Assembly (NCBI GenBank): GCA_963667715.1
Contig: OY763926.1
Span: 62,001-126,000, forward strand
Length of the DNA stretch: 64,000 nt
Origin: JAFGDI01 sp963667715
Lineage (GTDB): Bacteria; Planctomycetota; Phycisphaerae; Sedimentisphaerales; SM23-30
Direction: 5' to 3'
Positions 8,044-16,464 of the stretch are shown piece after piece. A program made the translations under genes and the position numbers. Under the pieces are notes generated by a model. That model was not told where the DNA came from. It searched no databases and saw only the letters and a list, made by a program, of their open reading frames with translations. The first letter of the stretch is position 1. Each line of letters begins with the position of its first letter.

Positions 8044-8670
8044 ATGAAACGTATCGTATCTGCATTCGCATTACTTGGACTTATTAGTGGTTTGGCCTCT
8101 GCTGCTGGTTTTAATGAACCTTCTGGCTGGGATAATATGTTTGAAGGCGATATGGAAGCTACTGTTTTCATGGGTATTTTTCAGGGTGGTGATGTAGCAA
8201 CTGGCGTCATCTCATCTGACGGCGAATCTAACGATATCAAAACCGACGACGGCACAATGATCGGTGTGCGATTTGGTAAAGACTCTACTACCTGGGGCTG
8301 GGAAATGACCCTCGCCACAGCATTCGCCGATGAAAACCTGACTAATTATGATGGTACTAGCACTGGTAATGCTAACTGGTATTTCCTGAATGCTGACCTT
8401 ATGCTTTATCCTTTCGGCGATGACTGTGCTGACGGCACACTTCAGCCATATGTTTGTGCTGGTCCTGGTCTTGCCTACTATTCAAGTGACACCGATGCAC
8501 TCGACAGCAAGGCCTTGTTTGATATGAATATCGGTACTGGTACCGCTATCACAATCTCTGAAGACCTGCCGGAACTGCGTCTGGATTACCGCTGGCATTT
8601 CATCGGCGGCTCAGAATACGATAGAAGCACTTATACCGAGTTGACACTTGGCGTAACTCTTGACTTCTAA
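8044..8670 (+). CDS. Small outer-membrane beta-barrel protein
   Basis: A 208-residue exported protein with signal peptide MKRIVSAFALLGLISGLASA and cleavage after ASA. The mature part alternates polar and aromatic/hydrophobic residues, and it ends LTLGVTLDF, a C-terminal phenylalanine beta-signal of the kind recognised by BamA. Fragments such as WGWEMTLATAFA and LQPYVCAGPGLAYYSS resemble strands of an OmpA/OmpW-like eight-stranded barrel. AAGGAG stands just upstream of the ATG. No pore function or ligand can be assigned. It precedes nadE by 78 bases with no terminator seen between, so read-through is possible. Confidence 0.75.
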   Translation: MKRIVSAFALLGLISGLASAAGFNEPSGWDNMFEGDMEATVFMGIFQGGDVATGVISSDGESNDIKTDDGTMIGVRFGKDSTTWGWEMTLATAFADENLTNYDGTSTGNANWYFLNADLMLYPFGDDCADGTLQPYVCAGPGLAYYSSDTDALDSKALFDMNIGTGTAITISEDLPELRLDYRWHFIGGSEYDRSTYTELTLGVTLDF

Positions 8671-8748
8671 TCATAACTGAGTAAGCAAGTAGAGAAGAGA
8701 AATAAAGATTAAATTAAAATAGAAAGTGCCTTTTGGCATTTAGTAATA

Positions 8749-10389
8749 ATGAAAATAGCACTGGCACAAATTAACCCAACTATTGGCGACCTCAAAGGTA
8801 ACAGTAAAAAGATAATAAGTGAGATTGAAACGGCCAAGTCGCAAGGTTGTGACCTGGTAGTTTTTGGTGAACTTGCTCTAACTGGCTATCCGCCCCGCGA
8901 CCTGCTGCTTAAGCCGCAGTTTATCGAGGCCAATCTTATGGCGATCGAAAATATCGCCAGATATTGTAAAGATATCGCCGCCTTAGTTGGGTATGTAAGT
9001 GTTCATACCGGCGCTACCGGTAAAGACCTGCATAATACAGCCGGCCTGCTTCGCAATGGTGTAATTGAGCAGACGTATTATAAACGACTGTTACCAACTT
9101 ACGATGTCTTTGACGAGACCAGATATTTTCACTCCGGTGAAAATGTCCAGATGATCGACTTCGACGGCAATAAGATCGGACTTACCATATGCGAGGACAT
9201 ATGGCGCAATACCGAGAACAGTGACAGATACTTATATGAAAACGATCCTTTTGGCGAACTGGCTGCTGCCGGTGCCGAAATGATAATAAATATGTCTGCT
9301 TCTCCTTTTGTTATGGGAAAGCATGAGTTTCGTAAAAAAATATTCGGCGCCCAGTCAGAAAAGTATTCGCTGCCTTTGATCTATGTCAATCAGGTCGGCG
9401 GTAATGATGAGCTTGTCTTTGATGGGGCAAGCTGCGTATTTAATAGTAAAGGGCAGTTAGTAGCCCAGGCTGAAGATTTTGCTGAGGAACTTATCATTGT
9501 TGATACCAATGATTTTTCAGCCGCATCAAAACATACAGTCAGTACTGGCATGGAGTCATTAAACAAAGCTCTGGTGACTGGGCTGCGTGATTATGTTACC
9601 AAGTGCCGTTTTGAATCTGTTGTGCTAGGGCTCTCCGGCGGAATAGACTCGGCAGTAACAGCAGCTCTGGCGGTTGAAGCATTAGGCCCTGACCGGGTCT
9701 TTGGCGTAGCGTTACCAAGTCGCTATTCCAGCGACCACAGTATAAACGATGCCCGCTCGCTCGCGGATAATCTTGGAATTGATTTCCAGATCATCCCGAT
9801 AGAGCTCGCTCACCGTGCTATGGAAGAAACTATGCTCGACGCTTTTGCCGGTACAGACAGTGGCATTGCAGAAGAAAATATTCAGGCTCGTATTCGCGGC
9901 AATATCCTTATGTCGCTGAGTAATAAGTTTGGACATTTACTTCTCACTACCGGTAATAAAAGCGAGCTCGCCGTTGGCTATTGCACAATGTATGGCGATA
10001 TGTGCGGCGGTCTGGCGGTCATTAGTGATGTGCCAAAGACTATGGTATATGACCTGGCTAAGTATATAAATAGAGACAAAGAACTGATACCTGTCTCTAC
10101 TATTACCAAGCCGCCAAGTGCTGAGCTAAAGCCTGACCAGAAAGACCAGGACAGCCTGCCCGAATACGAGGTGCTTGACGATGTTTTGCATCAGTATGTC
10201 GAACAGGAATGCCCGTTAAGAGAAATTATCCAAAAAGGATATGATCAGGAAATGGTCGATAGAGTTGTCAGATTAGTTGACAGAAATGAATATAAAAGAA
10301 AGCAGGCGGCACCTGGCCTAAAGGTTACCAGTCGTGCTTTTGGAGTTGGACGCAGAATGCCCATTGCACAGGGTTATCGTCCAATATAA
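8749..10389 (+). CDS. nadE: Glutamine-dependent NAD+ synthase
   Basis: A 546-residue cytosolic enzyme for the last step of NAD+ biosynthesis: deamido-NAD+ plus glutamine and ATP gives NAD+. The N-terminal nitrilase-type glutaminase domain shows the E41, K112, C148 triad (GELALTGYPP, YYKRLLP, TICEDIW). The C-terminal synthetase domain has the ATP pyrophosphatase P-loop SGGIDS at 296-301 and later TTGNKSELAVGY. Length is normal for the two-domain bacterial form. The start ATG is the only sensible one, but its ribosome site is weak. A lipoprotein gene follows 78 bases later in the same direction. Confidence 0.97.
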   Translation: MKIALAQINPTIGDLKGNSKKIISEIETAKSQGCDLVVFGELALTGYPPRDLLLKPQFIEANLMAIENIARYCKDIAALVGYVSVHTGATGKDLHNTAGLLRNGVIEQTYYKRLLPTYDVFDETRYFHSGENVQMIDFDGNKIGLTICEDIWRNTENSDRYLYENDPFGELAAAGAEMIINMSASPFVMGKHEFRKKIFGAQSEKYSLPLIYVNQVGGNDELVFDGASCVFNSKGQLVAQAEDFAEELIIVDTNDFSAASKHTVSTGMESLNKALVTGLRDYVTKCRFESVVLGLSGGIDSAVTAALAVEALGPDRVFGVALPSRYSSDHSINDARSLADNLGIDFQIIPIELAHRAMEETMLDAFAGTDSGIAEENIQARIRGNILMSLSNKFGHLLLTTGNKSELAVGYCTMYGDMCGGLAVISDVPKTMVYDLAKYINRDKELIPVSTITKPPSAELKPDQKDQDSLPEYEVLDDVLHQYVEQECPLREIIQKGYDQEMVDRVVRLVDRNEYKRKQAAPGLKVTSRAFGVGRRMPIAQGYRPI

Positions 10390-10467
10390 ATTTTGTAATG
10401 TTGTTATATCGAATATTTGCAGAACGACAAGGATAAGATTCTGCCCGACAGTCATGGAGTTATTAAA

Positions 10468-10986
10468 ATGAAAAAAATTGTAATTCTTCTTATTGCTCTG
10501 GTTGGTTTTGCTGGTTGTTCAAATAGCGATCTCATTGAATGCAATACCGAAAGACAGCAGCTGCGTCTTCAGGTTGACGAACTCAGTCAGCAGATAAAAG
10601 ACCTTAACCTTACTGCTTATCAGGATCAGACCAATGCTGAACTTAAGATCGGTAGACTTGAAAGTGATTTATCTCGCACTGAGAAAGACCTCAATGCTAT
10701 CAAGCTCCGTCTTGGTACAGAGTTACCAGAGCTCCAAAAGGCTTACGATGCTATTAAGTCTCAGCTTGAAATTGCAAATGCAGCAATGAGAGAAGAGCTG
10801 TCCAAGGGCCTTGCTTCTCAAAAAGAAATACAAGAGCTTAAAGATGCCGTCAAAAAACTCAATGCTACTATTGAGCAAAAGGAAGCTTTGCTCAAAGAAG
10901 CCAATATCAAACTTCAGGAGTTGGCTGAAGCATTGAAGGCAAAAAATGAAAAAGAAATTAAAGAAGATACAGTAAAGACTGAATAA
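10468..10986 (+). CDS. Coiled-coil lipoprotein
   Basis: A 172-residue exported protein. The signal MKKIVILLIALVGFAGCSN has a clear lipobox (FAGC), so the mature protein starts at the cysteine and is probably lipid-anchored. Nearly all the rest is heptad-like and charged (LRLQVDELSQQIKDLNL, then ELKDAVKKLNATIEQKEALL), predicting a long coiled coil of about 140 residues. I chose ATG 10468, which places the signal peptide at the N-terminus and has GGAG upstream; an in-frame ATG at 10417 would add 17 polar residues before it. The role is probably envelope structure or spacing, but nothing more specific is visible. Confidence 0.8.
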   Translation: MKKIVILLIALVGFAGCSNSDLIECNTERQQLRLQVDELSQQIKDLNLTAYQDQTNAELKIGRLESDLSRTEKDLNAIKLRLGTELPELQKAYDAIKSQLEIANAAMREELSKGLASQKEIQELKDAVKKLNATIEQKEALLKEANIKLQELAEALKAKNEKEIKEDTVKTE

Positions 10987-11039
10987 TATATTAAATACCA
11001 ATTATGGTTGGGAACACGTGAATTCAGGAGAAAAATTCT

Positions 11040-11531
11040 ATGGCTGTAACTGCATTACCAAGTAAATTTACTATGAAGTGGAACACGCTTTGTGCTGTTG
11101 TTTGTCTTTTCATGGCTGGCTATTTTTATTATGATGGCCATTATAATAAAGAGTATATCGAAAAGGAAACCGTAGACGGCGTGCCAAGCCTGGACCTAAA
11201 GATCAATCAGACTTATGGCCCGATCTGCTGTGTGATCTCCGCTGTCTATCTTGGCTATATGGTATTTTCATTATCCAGGAAAAAGATCGTTGTCGATGAA
11301 AACGGTCTTACCCTCGCTGATGGAACTACTATCCCGCTCGATCGTCTTACTAAGATCGACAAGAGCAAGTTCAAGAAACGCGGCAAAGTCTATATCGAAT
11401 ATGAAGATGGTGATAAGGTAAGTACTCTGGAATTAAAAGACACTGTTTACGATGGTATCGATGCACTGCTGGCAGAAATACTAAAGCTTACCGGACAGGA
11501 TACTGCTGCTGATGAAACTGGACAGGCGTAA
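11040..11531 (+). CDS. Membrane protein with two transmembrane segments and PH-like domain
   Basis: A 163-residue protein with two hydrophobic segments (about residues 14-31 and 60-78) joined by a short polar loop. A cytoplasmic-looking tail follows: KKIVVDENGLTLADGTTIPL, then DRLTKIDKSKFKKRGKVYIE. That alternation of strands with a final helix resembles bacterial PH-like domains that follow membrane hairpins, but I cannot confirm it by eye. A GGAG ribosome site precedes the ATG. A terminator follows at 11552. No known function. Confidence 0.65.
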   Translation: MAVTALPSKFTMKWNTLCAVVCLFMAGYFYYDGHYNKEYIEKETVDGVPSLDLKINQTYGPICCVISAVYLGYMVFSLSRKKIVVDENGLTLADGTTIPLDRLTKIDKSKFKKRGKVYIEYEDGDKVSTLELKDTVYDGIDALLAEILKLTGQDTAADETGQA

Positions 11532-11551
11532 AACCCTGAATGAATAAAAAT

Positions 11552-11587
11552 AAAAGCCGACCATTTAAAAAGTGGTTGGCTTTTTTT
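11552..11587. terminator. Bidirectional terminator
   Basis: GCCGACCA pairs with TGGTTGGC (one G-U) with A-run and T-run flanks. It separates the converging plus-strand membrane protein gene and the minus-strand Kelch gene. Confidence 0.85.
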
Positions 11588-11614
11588 ACATACAACGGCT
11601 ATCTGGTATTACCT

Positions 11615-12811
11615 TTAGTTACTACTTGACTTACACTGAAACAATTCACAATGTCCGGTTATCTTATCATCAGTGCTATGACCGGCAATTATCAGTGCCC
11701 GATAGCAGCCATCTTTTTTAGGTAGTACACTAACCTTAAAGTCATCGTGTGCTTCTGTCATAGGGCCAACTTCTATGAACTCATTTTTCTCAGCAAAATA
11801 TACCCACGCAGAGTCCAGTACCTTATCCTTAGTATTACCAAAGTCATCTTCGCCCCCGCAAAGCAGAAAATACCTCCCCGGCATATCGCACCCCAGGTCA
11901 ACAATCTGTAGATCTGAAATACCTATGCAAATATTATCACCAGCTGTAGGTATAAGGTTAGGCCCTTCAATTAGCAGGTCAGCTTTAACATTATATATCC
12001 ATGTCTGCCGACTACATTTATCAGCGACCATATTCTGACCACCGACAATAAGAACATTCCCATTATATAACAGTGCCGCTGCCTGATCATCAAAAAACGA
12101 GTCAAACTTTGCTGACCTCAAAGTAAACTGCTCTGTTGCCGGGTCAAAGATCTCAATTGAACGCCGTCTGCCCGAGATAAAACATACACGTCCATCATTG
12201 AGCTTGACAGTAACATGTTCACTTCTGTCAAACCGCAATTTACCTGCCGTTGGCCTGATCTCAAATTCTCCGTCACTGTTTTTTTCTACTATATCCGGCT
12301 GTTTATTATTACCGCTTATCAGTATCCTGCCGTCATCGAGCACATTTACCACAGGGTTCCTTCGCTCGCACGACATATTGCCAATGACTTTGCATATGAC
12401 AGTCTCTTTTACAGAGTTCTCCAGTTCCGGGTAGTAAAGCTCAACAGTTGCCAGTGCATTGTTACTCTGACCGATCCCGCCGGCAATTATTATTTCGCCG
12501 TCTTTTGTTATACCCGCTGAAGCATACATTCTTGGAGTTCTTAACCTTGCTCGTGAAACCGACCATTTTTCTGTTTCTGGATCATATATCCTTATCAGAT
12601 TTGACGCCACCGGCAGCAGCTCCAGAAAGTATCCATATCCGCCTATTGCATACACTTTGCACTTATCGCTTGTCGCAGAACAATGTCCAGCAGTAGGTTG
12701 AGGAATAGAGTCGGTATATTTAAATTCCGAAAAACCCTGTAAATCACCAGCGTCGCAACAGGTGAAAGTACATAGTACGATCAGACAAAATATATATAAG
12801 GTTAATTTCAC
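11615..12811 (-). CDS. Kelch-repeat lipoprotein
   Basis: A 398-residue exported protein. The N-terminus is a hydrophobic signal ending CTFTCCDAG, a plausible lipobox. The body is a series of Kelch-like blades, each with a GG pair and a downstream Y/W: GEIIIAGGIGQSNN, NVLIVGGQNMVADKCSRQ, YFLLCGGEDDFGN and others. It probably folds as a six-bladed beta-propeller on the cell surface or in the periplasm. Such proteins bind ligands or other proteins, or belong to galactose-oxidase-like folds; no copper ligands are evident. It converges with the upstream plus-strand gene across a terminator. The ligand is unknown. Confidence 0.75.
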   Translation of the reverse strand: MKLTLYIFCLIVLCTFTCCDAGDLQGFSEFKYTDSIPQPTAGHCSATSDKCKVYAIGGYGYFLELLPVASNLIRIYDPETEKWSVSRARLRTPRMYASAGITKDGEIIIAGGIGQSNNALATVELYYPELENSVKETVICKVIGNMSCERRNPVVNVLDDGRILISGNNKQPDIVEKNSDGEFEIRPTAGKLRFDRSEHVTVKLNDGRVCFISGRRRSIEIFDPATEQFTLRSAKFDSFFDDQAAALLYNGNVLIVGGQNMVADKCSRQTWIYNVKADLLIEGPNLIPTAGDNICIGISDLQIVDLGCDMPGRYFLLCGGEDDFGNTKDKVLDSAWVYFAEKNEFIEVGPMTEAHDDFKVSVLPKKDGCYRALIIAGHSTDDKITGHCELFQCKSSSN

Positions 12812-12915
12812 GATAGAATATTTCCCGAATTACTGTACAACTATTCTCTGACACCGAACTTCTCTGACAACAGTGCTGATATAAAGTTTAGAGTATTGCT
12901 GTTTCAGACAAATGC

Positions 12916-13815
12916 CTAAAATTTACTGCCGTAATAACTTTCGACCTTCAACTCTGTCTTCTCGTGTACATAGCTTGCTATACGGTCGATCTCGTCATCA
13001 GCAAGTGAACTGGCATATGACTCTGCCGGCTGTCTGGCGATTGTATGGATTTGCACTGAGATTATTACCGCACCATTACCTGTTAGATAGTTAAGCTTCT
13101 CAACATAAGCATCTATCTCCTTTTCGTCTGGTCCCTTGCCAAGAATTTCCATAAATAGAGTCTGGATTTTGATCGGTCTTTTTTGTGCGGTTCGTAAAAT
13201 GTTATCTATGATCTTCTGAAAACTTACTGCCGATCTGTTTACTATCTGGTAATACTCTTCTGTCCCTGCGTCGAGTTTGGCCCATATCTCGCCATTGTTT
13301 AAATCCAGCACCGCCAGACCTTCCTGAACCTTCGGTTTATGAAGAAGAGTAGAGTTAGTAATGAGTACTATCTTAACATCATCTTTGGCGTATTGCTTTT
13401 TAATATCGGCAATTTTCGCACACACCTGGTCAAAACCTGGAAATGATGTTGGCTCTCCGTCGCCGCTAAAAGAATAGTCACAGAGTTTTCTGTATTTCTC
13501 ATCTATATTGCAGAATGGCTCAAATTCAAAAAGCTCACCATTGTAAACTTTCTGGGTCAGGTCGATTAGCTCTCTTTCGATTTGGTCGAGCATTTCAGAT
13601 TCAGTTAATTTCTCAACTTCGGCTACAATCGGCTCGTTTTTTACCTGACAGTACACACAATTAAAATTACACACCCGCTCCGGCGAAAGATTGATCCCGA
13701 TGCTTATCCCGCCGCTTCTCCTGGACAATACCGGGTACACATACTTGCTTTCCAGAAATGATCTGGGATGGGATTTGTGGGCACTGTCCAGTTTGTTCTT
13801 ATTCTGTTGAGTCAT
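12916..13815 (-). CDS. Radical SAM protein, COG0731-like
   Basis: A 299-residue radical SAM enzyme. The cluster motif CNFNCVYC (CxxxCxxC) is near residue 53, and the SAM-binding glycine region is FSGDGEPTSFPGF near 114. The protein opens with YVYPVLSRRSGGISIGINLS, typical of the COG0731 group of MoaA/wybutosine-synthase-like radical SAM proteins, whose substrates are mostly unknown. It has no SPASM or other auxiliary-cluster domain. The gene is followed on the minus strand by the Kelch lipoprotein and preceded by a STAS gene; the spacing does not prove an operon. Confidence 0.85.
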   Translation of the reverse strand: MTQQNKNKLDSAHKSHPRSFLESKYVYPVLSRRSGGISIGINLSPERVCNFNCVYCQVKNEPIVAEVEKLTESEMLDQIERELIDLTQKVYNGELFEFEPFCNIDEKYRKLCDYSFSGDGEPTSFPGFDQVCAKIADIKKQYAKDDVKIVLITNSTLLHKPKVQEGLAVLDLNNGEIWAKLDAGTEEYYQIVNRSAVSFQKIIDNILRTAQKRPIKIQTLFMEILGKGPDEKEIDAYVEKLNYLTGNGAVIISVQIHTIARQPAESYASSLADDEIDRIASYVHEKTELKVESYYGSKF

Positions 13816-13899
13816 ATTAGAATAATCATTTGTTTAGCTTTGCCCACCTTTACGGCTGGACTAATTTAATTTTTCCCGATACACCTATCCGGCGATAAA

Positions 13900-14232
13900 T
13901 TAATTATCTATCTGCAGTGATGCCAATGCCAGAGCTGTATCTTCGCTTACTTCAAATAATGAGTCCAGACCTGTCAGCAGAAATACGCCCCAAACTTGAA
14001 TTGCTATTCCACACAGACGGAATCTGTTCTCAGATGCCAGTAGCTGTTTACGCAATTTCAATAGTCGGGAAATATTCGATGAATTCAGGAAGTTCACGCC
14101 GGCAAAGTTCAAGATAACATCTTTATGTTCACTTTGCAGTCTTTCGCTCAGCTCTGTAAGCTGTTCGGTGAGCTCCGGATCATCCGCCAGGTCAACCACT
14201 ATTATTTTTTCTGACCAGTCTTGTGTTGTCAT
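13900..14232 (-). CDS. STAS-domain protein (anti-sigma-factor-antagonist-like)
   Basis: A 110-residue single STAS domain. KDVILNFAGVNFLNSSNISR matches the conserved strand-loop-helix of SpoIIAA/RsbV proteins, with serines at the position phosphorylated by anti-sigma kinases. The rest keeps the family spacing (LRLCGI-like: FRLCGIAIQVWGVF). A good ribosome site (GAAGGAAG) precedes the ATG. Such proteins work in partner-switching signalling with a kinase and a PP2C phosphatase, neither of which is adjacent. It could act on sigma regulation or on another output. Confidence 0.8.
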   Translation of the reverse strand: MTTQDWSEKIIVVDLADDPELTEQLTELSERLQSEHKDVILNFAGVNFLNSSNISRLLKLRKQLLASENRFRLCGIAIQVWGVFLLTGLDSLFEVSEDTALALASLQIDN

Positions 14233-14408
14233 TAATTCTTCCTTCGTTGCAATATCATAGCTAGTTTCAAGACTGTATTCACAAAGATTATTAACAAACG
14301 TTACTACCGCTTTTCAAGTAGAAAACTATAATCTTTTAGTCAGTCATTGTGTTACCTATATTAATGCCGAAATTCCAATATAAATCCAGCTTAAATTGCC
14401 TAATTCCA

Positions 14409-14447
14409 CAAAAAAAAGCCCATGCTTGTGGCGATGAGCTTTTTTTA
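14409..14447 (-). terminator. Terminator of the 55-residue gene
   Basis: AAAAAAAGCCCAT pairs with ATGAGCTTTTTTT (12 of 13), giving T tracts on either strand. Reading on the minus strand it ends the small gene at 14533-14700. Confidence 0.8.
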
Positions 14448-14532
14448 TATCTATACCATAATAACACTCAGTTATGGTTTATTACCAACTCCCGCAAATT
14501 GCAGGGCGGTAGTTTACTTGTTTTAGTAAACA

Positions 14533-14700
14533 TTAATTAAATGGAACTGATGTATTACTTGCGGTCAGGTGCTCTGTGTCTACCTGGCGAAGATGATCAA
14601 TATATTCCTGAAGCTCATACTCATCAAACTGGCTCAGAAAATCAACTGATGCTGTAGAGTTCAGGGTGCGAATCTCTTCGATCATTTCAAATTTAGTCAT
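14533..14700 (-). CDS. Small conserved-looking protein, 55 residues
   Basis: Translated by hand from the minus strand: it starts MTKFEMIEEIRTLNSTASVD, continues FLSQFDEYELQEYIDHL and ends SVPFN. The ATG at 14700 has an excellent ribosome site (GGGAGT seven bases before it), and the frame is closed by a strong terminator 85 bases after the stop. The pattern 'polar helix, then F-L-x-x-F-x-x-x-x-L-x-x-Y-x-x-H-L' is a compact two-helix protein of a kind I associate with small hypothetical proteins in planctomycetes and related bacteria. No function is known to me; a protein-binding adaptor is a guess. Confidence 0.75.
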   Translation of the reverse strand: MTKFEMIEEIRTLNSTASVDFLSQFDEYELQEYIDHLRQVDTEHLTASNTSVPFN

Positions 14701-15239
14701 TGTAATACTCCCTTTCTCGAATCGGGGTTAATAATGTTTATTCTGCTATAGGTGAATCGTTAAATTCACTTTTCTTTTCTGCACTTTTAATATCGTCTGA
14801 AACTTTTGTTTACTTTAACCCTTTTGAATAAAAGATTTACAACAATATAGTCCTATAATATCGCCAATTTTCCGCCTACTTTCTAGTTGTTTATTGGACC
14901 TTGGTTTTGGTTCGCCCAAATAATATCTCACCACAATATTTTTAGTAAGATTTTGCATGTAAAATATGCATCGCTAAAATACGGTCGGCCCAGTGTGAAG
15001 GTGATTATTATAGTGTTCAGACTGTTCTAAAGGCTGAAAAGCAGGTTTTATATCAAATCTTTCTGTGTGGTGAAGTATCGACTTTTAAATGTATTTGGAG
15101 AGCATTTCGTGCCGCAGCATAAAAAATATATTTTATCTAATTTGACCAGATGATTTTTAAATATTACTTTGAAATTATATAAGACACACATCAGCAAAAG
15201 CTTCAAGAGCTATCCCATTTGATCAACAGTGATATAAAA

Positions 15240-15568
15240 GATAAACATGTCTTGTCAGTATGTACGCTAATCTTTCCAGGCGAATTGCTTCGCCGGATAT
15301 ATGGGCGTCTCTGACGGGCAAGGTCAGGTCACGTCTGAATTTACGGAGGGGTAATTTTGGCGGCGATCTGGCCGAACGATATTCTGCCCTGGATCGGGGC
15401 TTTGTTTTCCAGCCTCCTGGGAAATGAAGCCCCCGTATCCTCTTAAGGTAGTACGATGATCATGAAGTTAGTTTTTGAAGTCATTCACTCATAACTTCTA
15501 AATAATTATATTGCCCTGAATCATGCCTTGCCAGCTTTCAGCCTCCTGAACGGCAAGGCATTTTTTTA
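15240..15568 (+). ncRNA. Candidate structured non-coding RNA with twin CAG-CCUC-CUG hairpin tips
   Basis: This stretch is richer in G+C than its surroundings and full of inverted repeats: GGCGA..TCGCC at about 15279-15294, a long imperfect hairpin at 15391-15440 (GGGGCTT with AAGCCCC, then TTTTCCAG with CTGGGAAA) and a terminator hairpin at 15523-15560 (ATGCCTTGCC with GGCAAGGCAT) followed by seven T. Both large hairpins end in the identical tip CAGCCTCCTG (15410-15419 and 15539-15548), exposing CCUC, the complement of a Shine-Dalgarno core. I do not recognise it as SRP RNA, RNase P RNA, tmRNA or 6S RNA. The 5' end is a guess from composition. Confidence 0.55.
15522..15568 (+). terminator. 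Intrinsic terminator of the candidate ncRNA
   Basis: A perfect 10-bp stem ATGCCTTGCC/GGCAAGGCAT, with an inner TTCAG-CCTC-CTGAA hairpin and a T7 run on the plus strand only. Confidence 0.85.
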
Positions 15569-16420
15569 TTAATTTGTGAAAAACTTATAGAATATCAGAC
15601 TTGATAGTGTCAGCATAAAAACAATAAAGAGAACACGTAGTAATGTGTGGTTAATTTTATGGGTAAGCTTACTCGAAAGATAGCTTGATACTATTGCTGT
15701 TGGAACAATAAAGATCGATAGCCTTACCGCCACCTGCCAGTTACAGCCATGTTCCGCCAGTGTCGCATTTTTATATATCGCGCCTACCAGAACCATACTC
15801 ACCAGCGTACAAGATGAATTTGCTATTGCATTCTTGAGCGGTACTCTTAAAAATACCTGCTGACATGGAACACATATTGACCCGCCGCCTATACCCAGCA
15901 AGCCTGCTATAGTCCCAACAAGCCAGCCAGAAAAAATAGTTCTTGCTCTTGAAGTGATTATCTCAGACGCGATATGGTCTACACTGTTTTTTCCTCTTAT
16001 CAGCTTCCAGAAATTATAACATGCAACATAAAATAAAAAACAGCCGAGCAGCAGCGAAAGATACTTACCATTCTCGCCTGCAAATAGTGGAATATTACTA
16101 AACGAAACACCTAGCAATATTCCCACCAAAGCAGAAGGCACAAGGCTTATTACTATTGGCTTAATTACCGCTCCCGATCGCATATGCCCGATCGCCGCCG
16201 GCAGGGTCACACAAAAGTTACATATCATTCCGACTGCCTGTATCAAATGCTGGCTATTTCCGGTATAACTACCATTAATACTCATGACCAATATCAGCGA
16301 TGGTATAACAACGACCGAACCACCGATCCCCAGCAGCCCGCCCATAGTACCAGCTACCAGTCCGGTAATAAGTAAACATATTATTGCAAAACTATCCATA
16401 CGTTCTATCCCGATACACAT
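15569..16420 (-). CDS. TSUP-family (TauE/SafE) anion exporter
   Basis: A 283-residue inner-membrane protein with two homologous halves. Each half opens with a glycine-rich signature: GGLLGIGGSVVVIPSL near residue 28 and GTIAGLLGIGGGSICVP near 170. About eight hydrophobic segments are visible. TSUP proteins export or import sulfite, sulfoacetate or other sulfur-containing organic anions; the substrate here is unknown. Two starts are possible. ATG 16420 has an ideal GAGGAG nine bases upstream but lies inside a CCCGAT/ATCGGG palindrome and adds MCIGIER. ATG 16399 gives the cleaner N-terminus MDSFAIICLL but has only a weak ribosome site. I keep 16420. Confidence 0.85.
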   Translation of the reverse strand: MCIGIERMDSFAIICLLITGLVAGTMGGLLGIGGSVVVIPSLILVMSINGSYTGNSQHLIQAVGMICNFCVTLPAAIGHMRSGAVIKPIVISLVPSALVGILLGVSFSNIPLFAGENGKYLSLLLGCFLFYVACYNFWKLIRGKNSVDHIASEIITSRARTIFSGWLVGTIAGLLGIGGGSICVPCQQVFLRVPLKNAIANSSCTLVSMVLVGAIYKNATLAEHGCNWQVAVRLSIFIVPTAIVSSYLSSKLTHKINHTLLRVLFIVFMLTLSSLIFYKFFTN

Positions 16421-16425
16421 CGGGA
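16408..16425. repeat. CCCGAT/ATCGGG palindrome, copy 1
   Basis: TCCCGAT-ACAC-ATCGGGA. Similarity to the copy at 50545 continues past the palindrome (CTCCTCTCAA against TTCCTCTCAA), so the repeated unit is about 40 bases. It overlaps the start of the TSUP gene. Confidence 0.7.
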
Positions 16426-16464
16426 CTAACTCCTCTCAAACTTACCCTTTGGCAGTTTCATTCA

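Larger units (their letters stand above)
14701..15568. other. Long intergenic region, right part a candidate non-coding RNA
   Basis: No protein gene is evident. The left part (14701 to about 15230) is AT-rich and should hold the small-gene promoter, but no box stands out. The right part (about 15240-15568) is GC-richer and structured and ends in a plus-strand terminator. No plus-strand gene precedes that terminator closely, so it must end a non-coding transcript (entered separately). Confidence 0.6.

Noticed and set aside
12215..12520. Plus-strand frames inside the Kelch gene
   Set aside because: Antisense shadows with no recognisable domain, start signal or independent support.
15391..15440. 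Riboswitch for the TSUP exporter gene
   Set aside because: The structured region lies downstream of that minus-strand gene and is read on the opposite strand, so it cannot be its leader.
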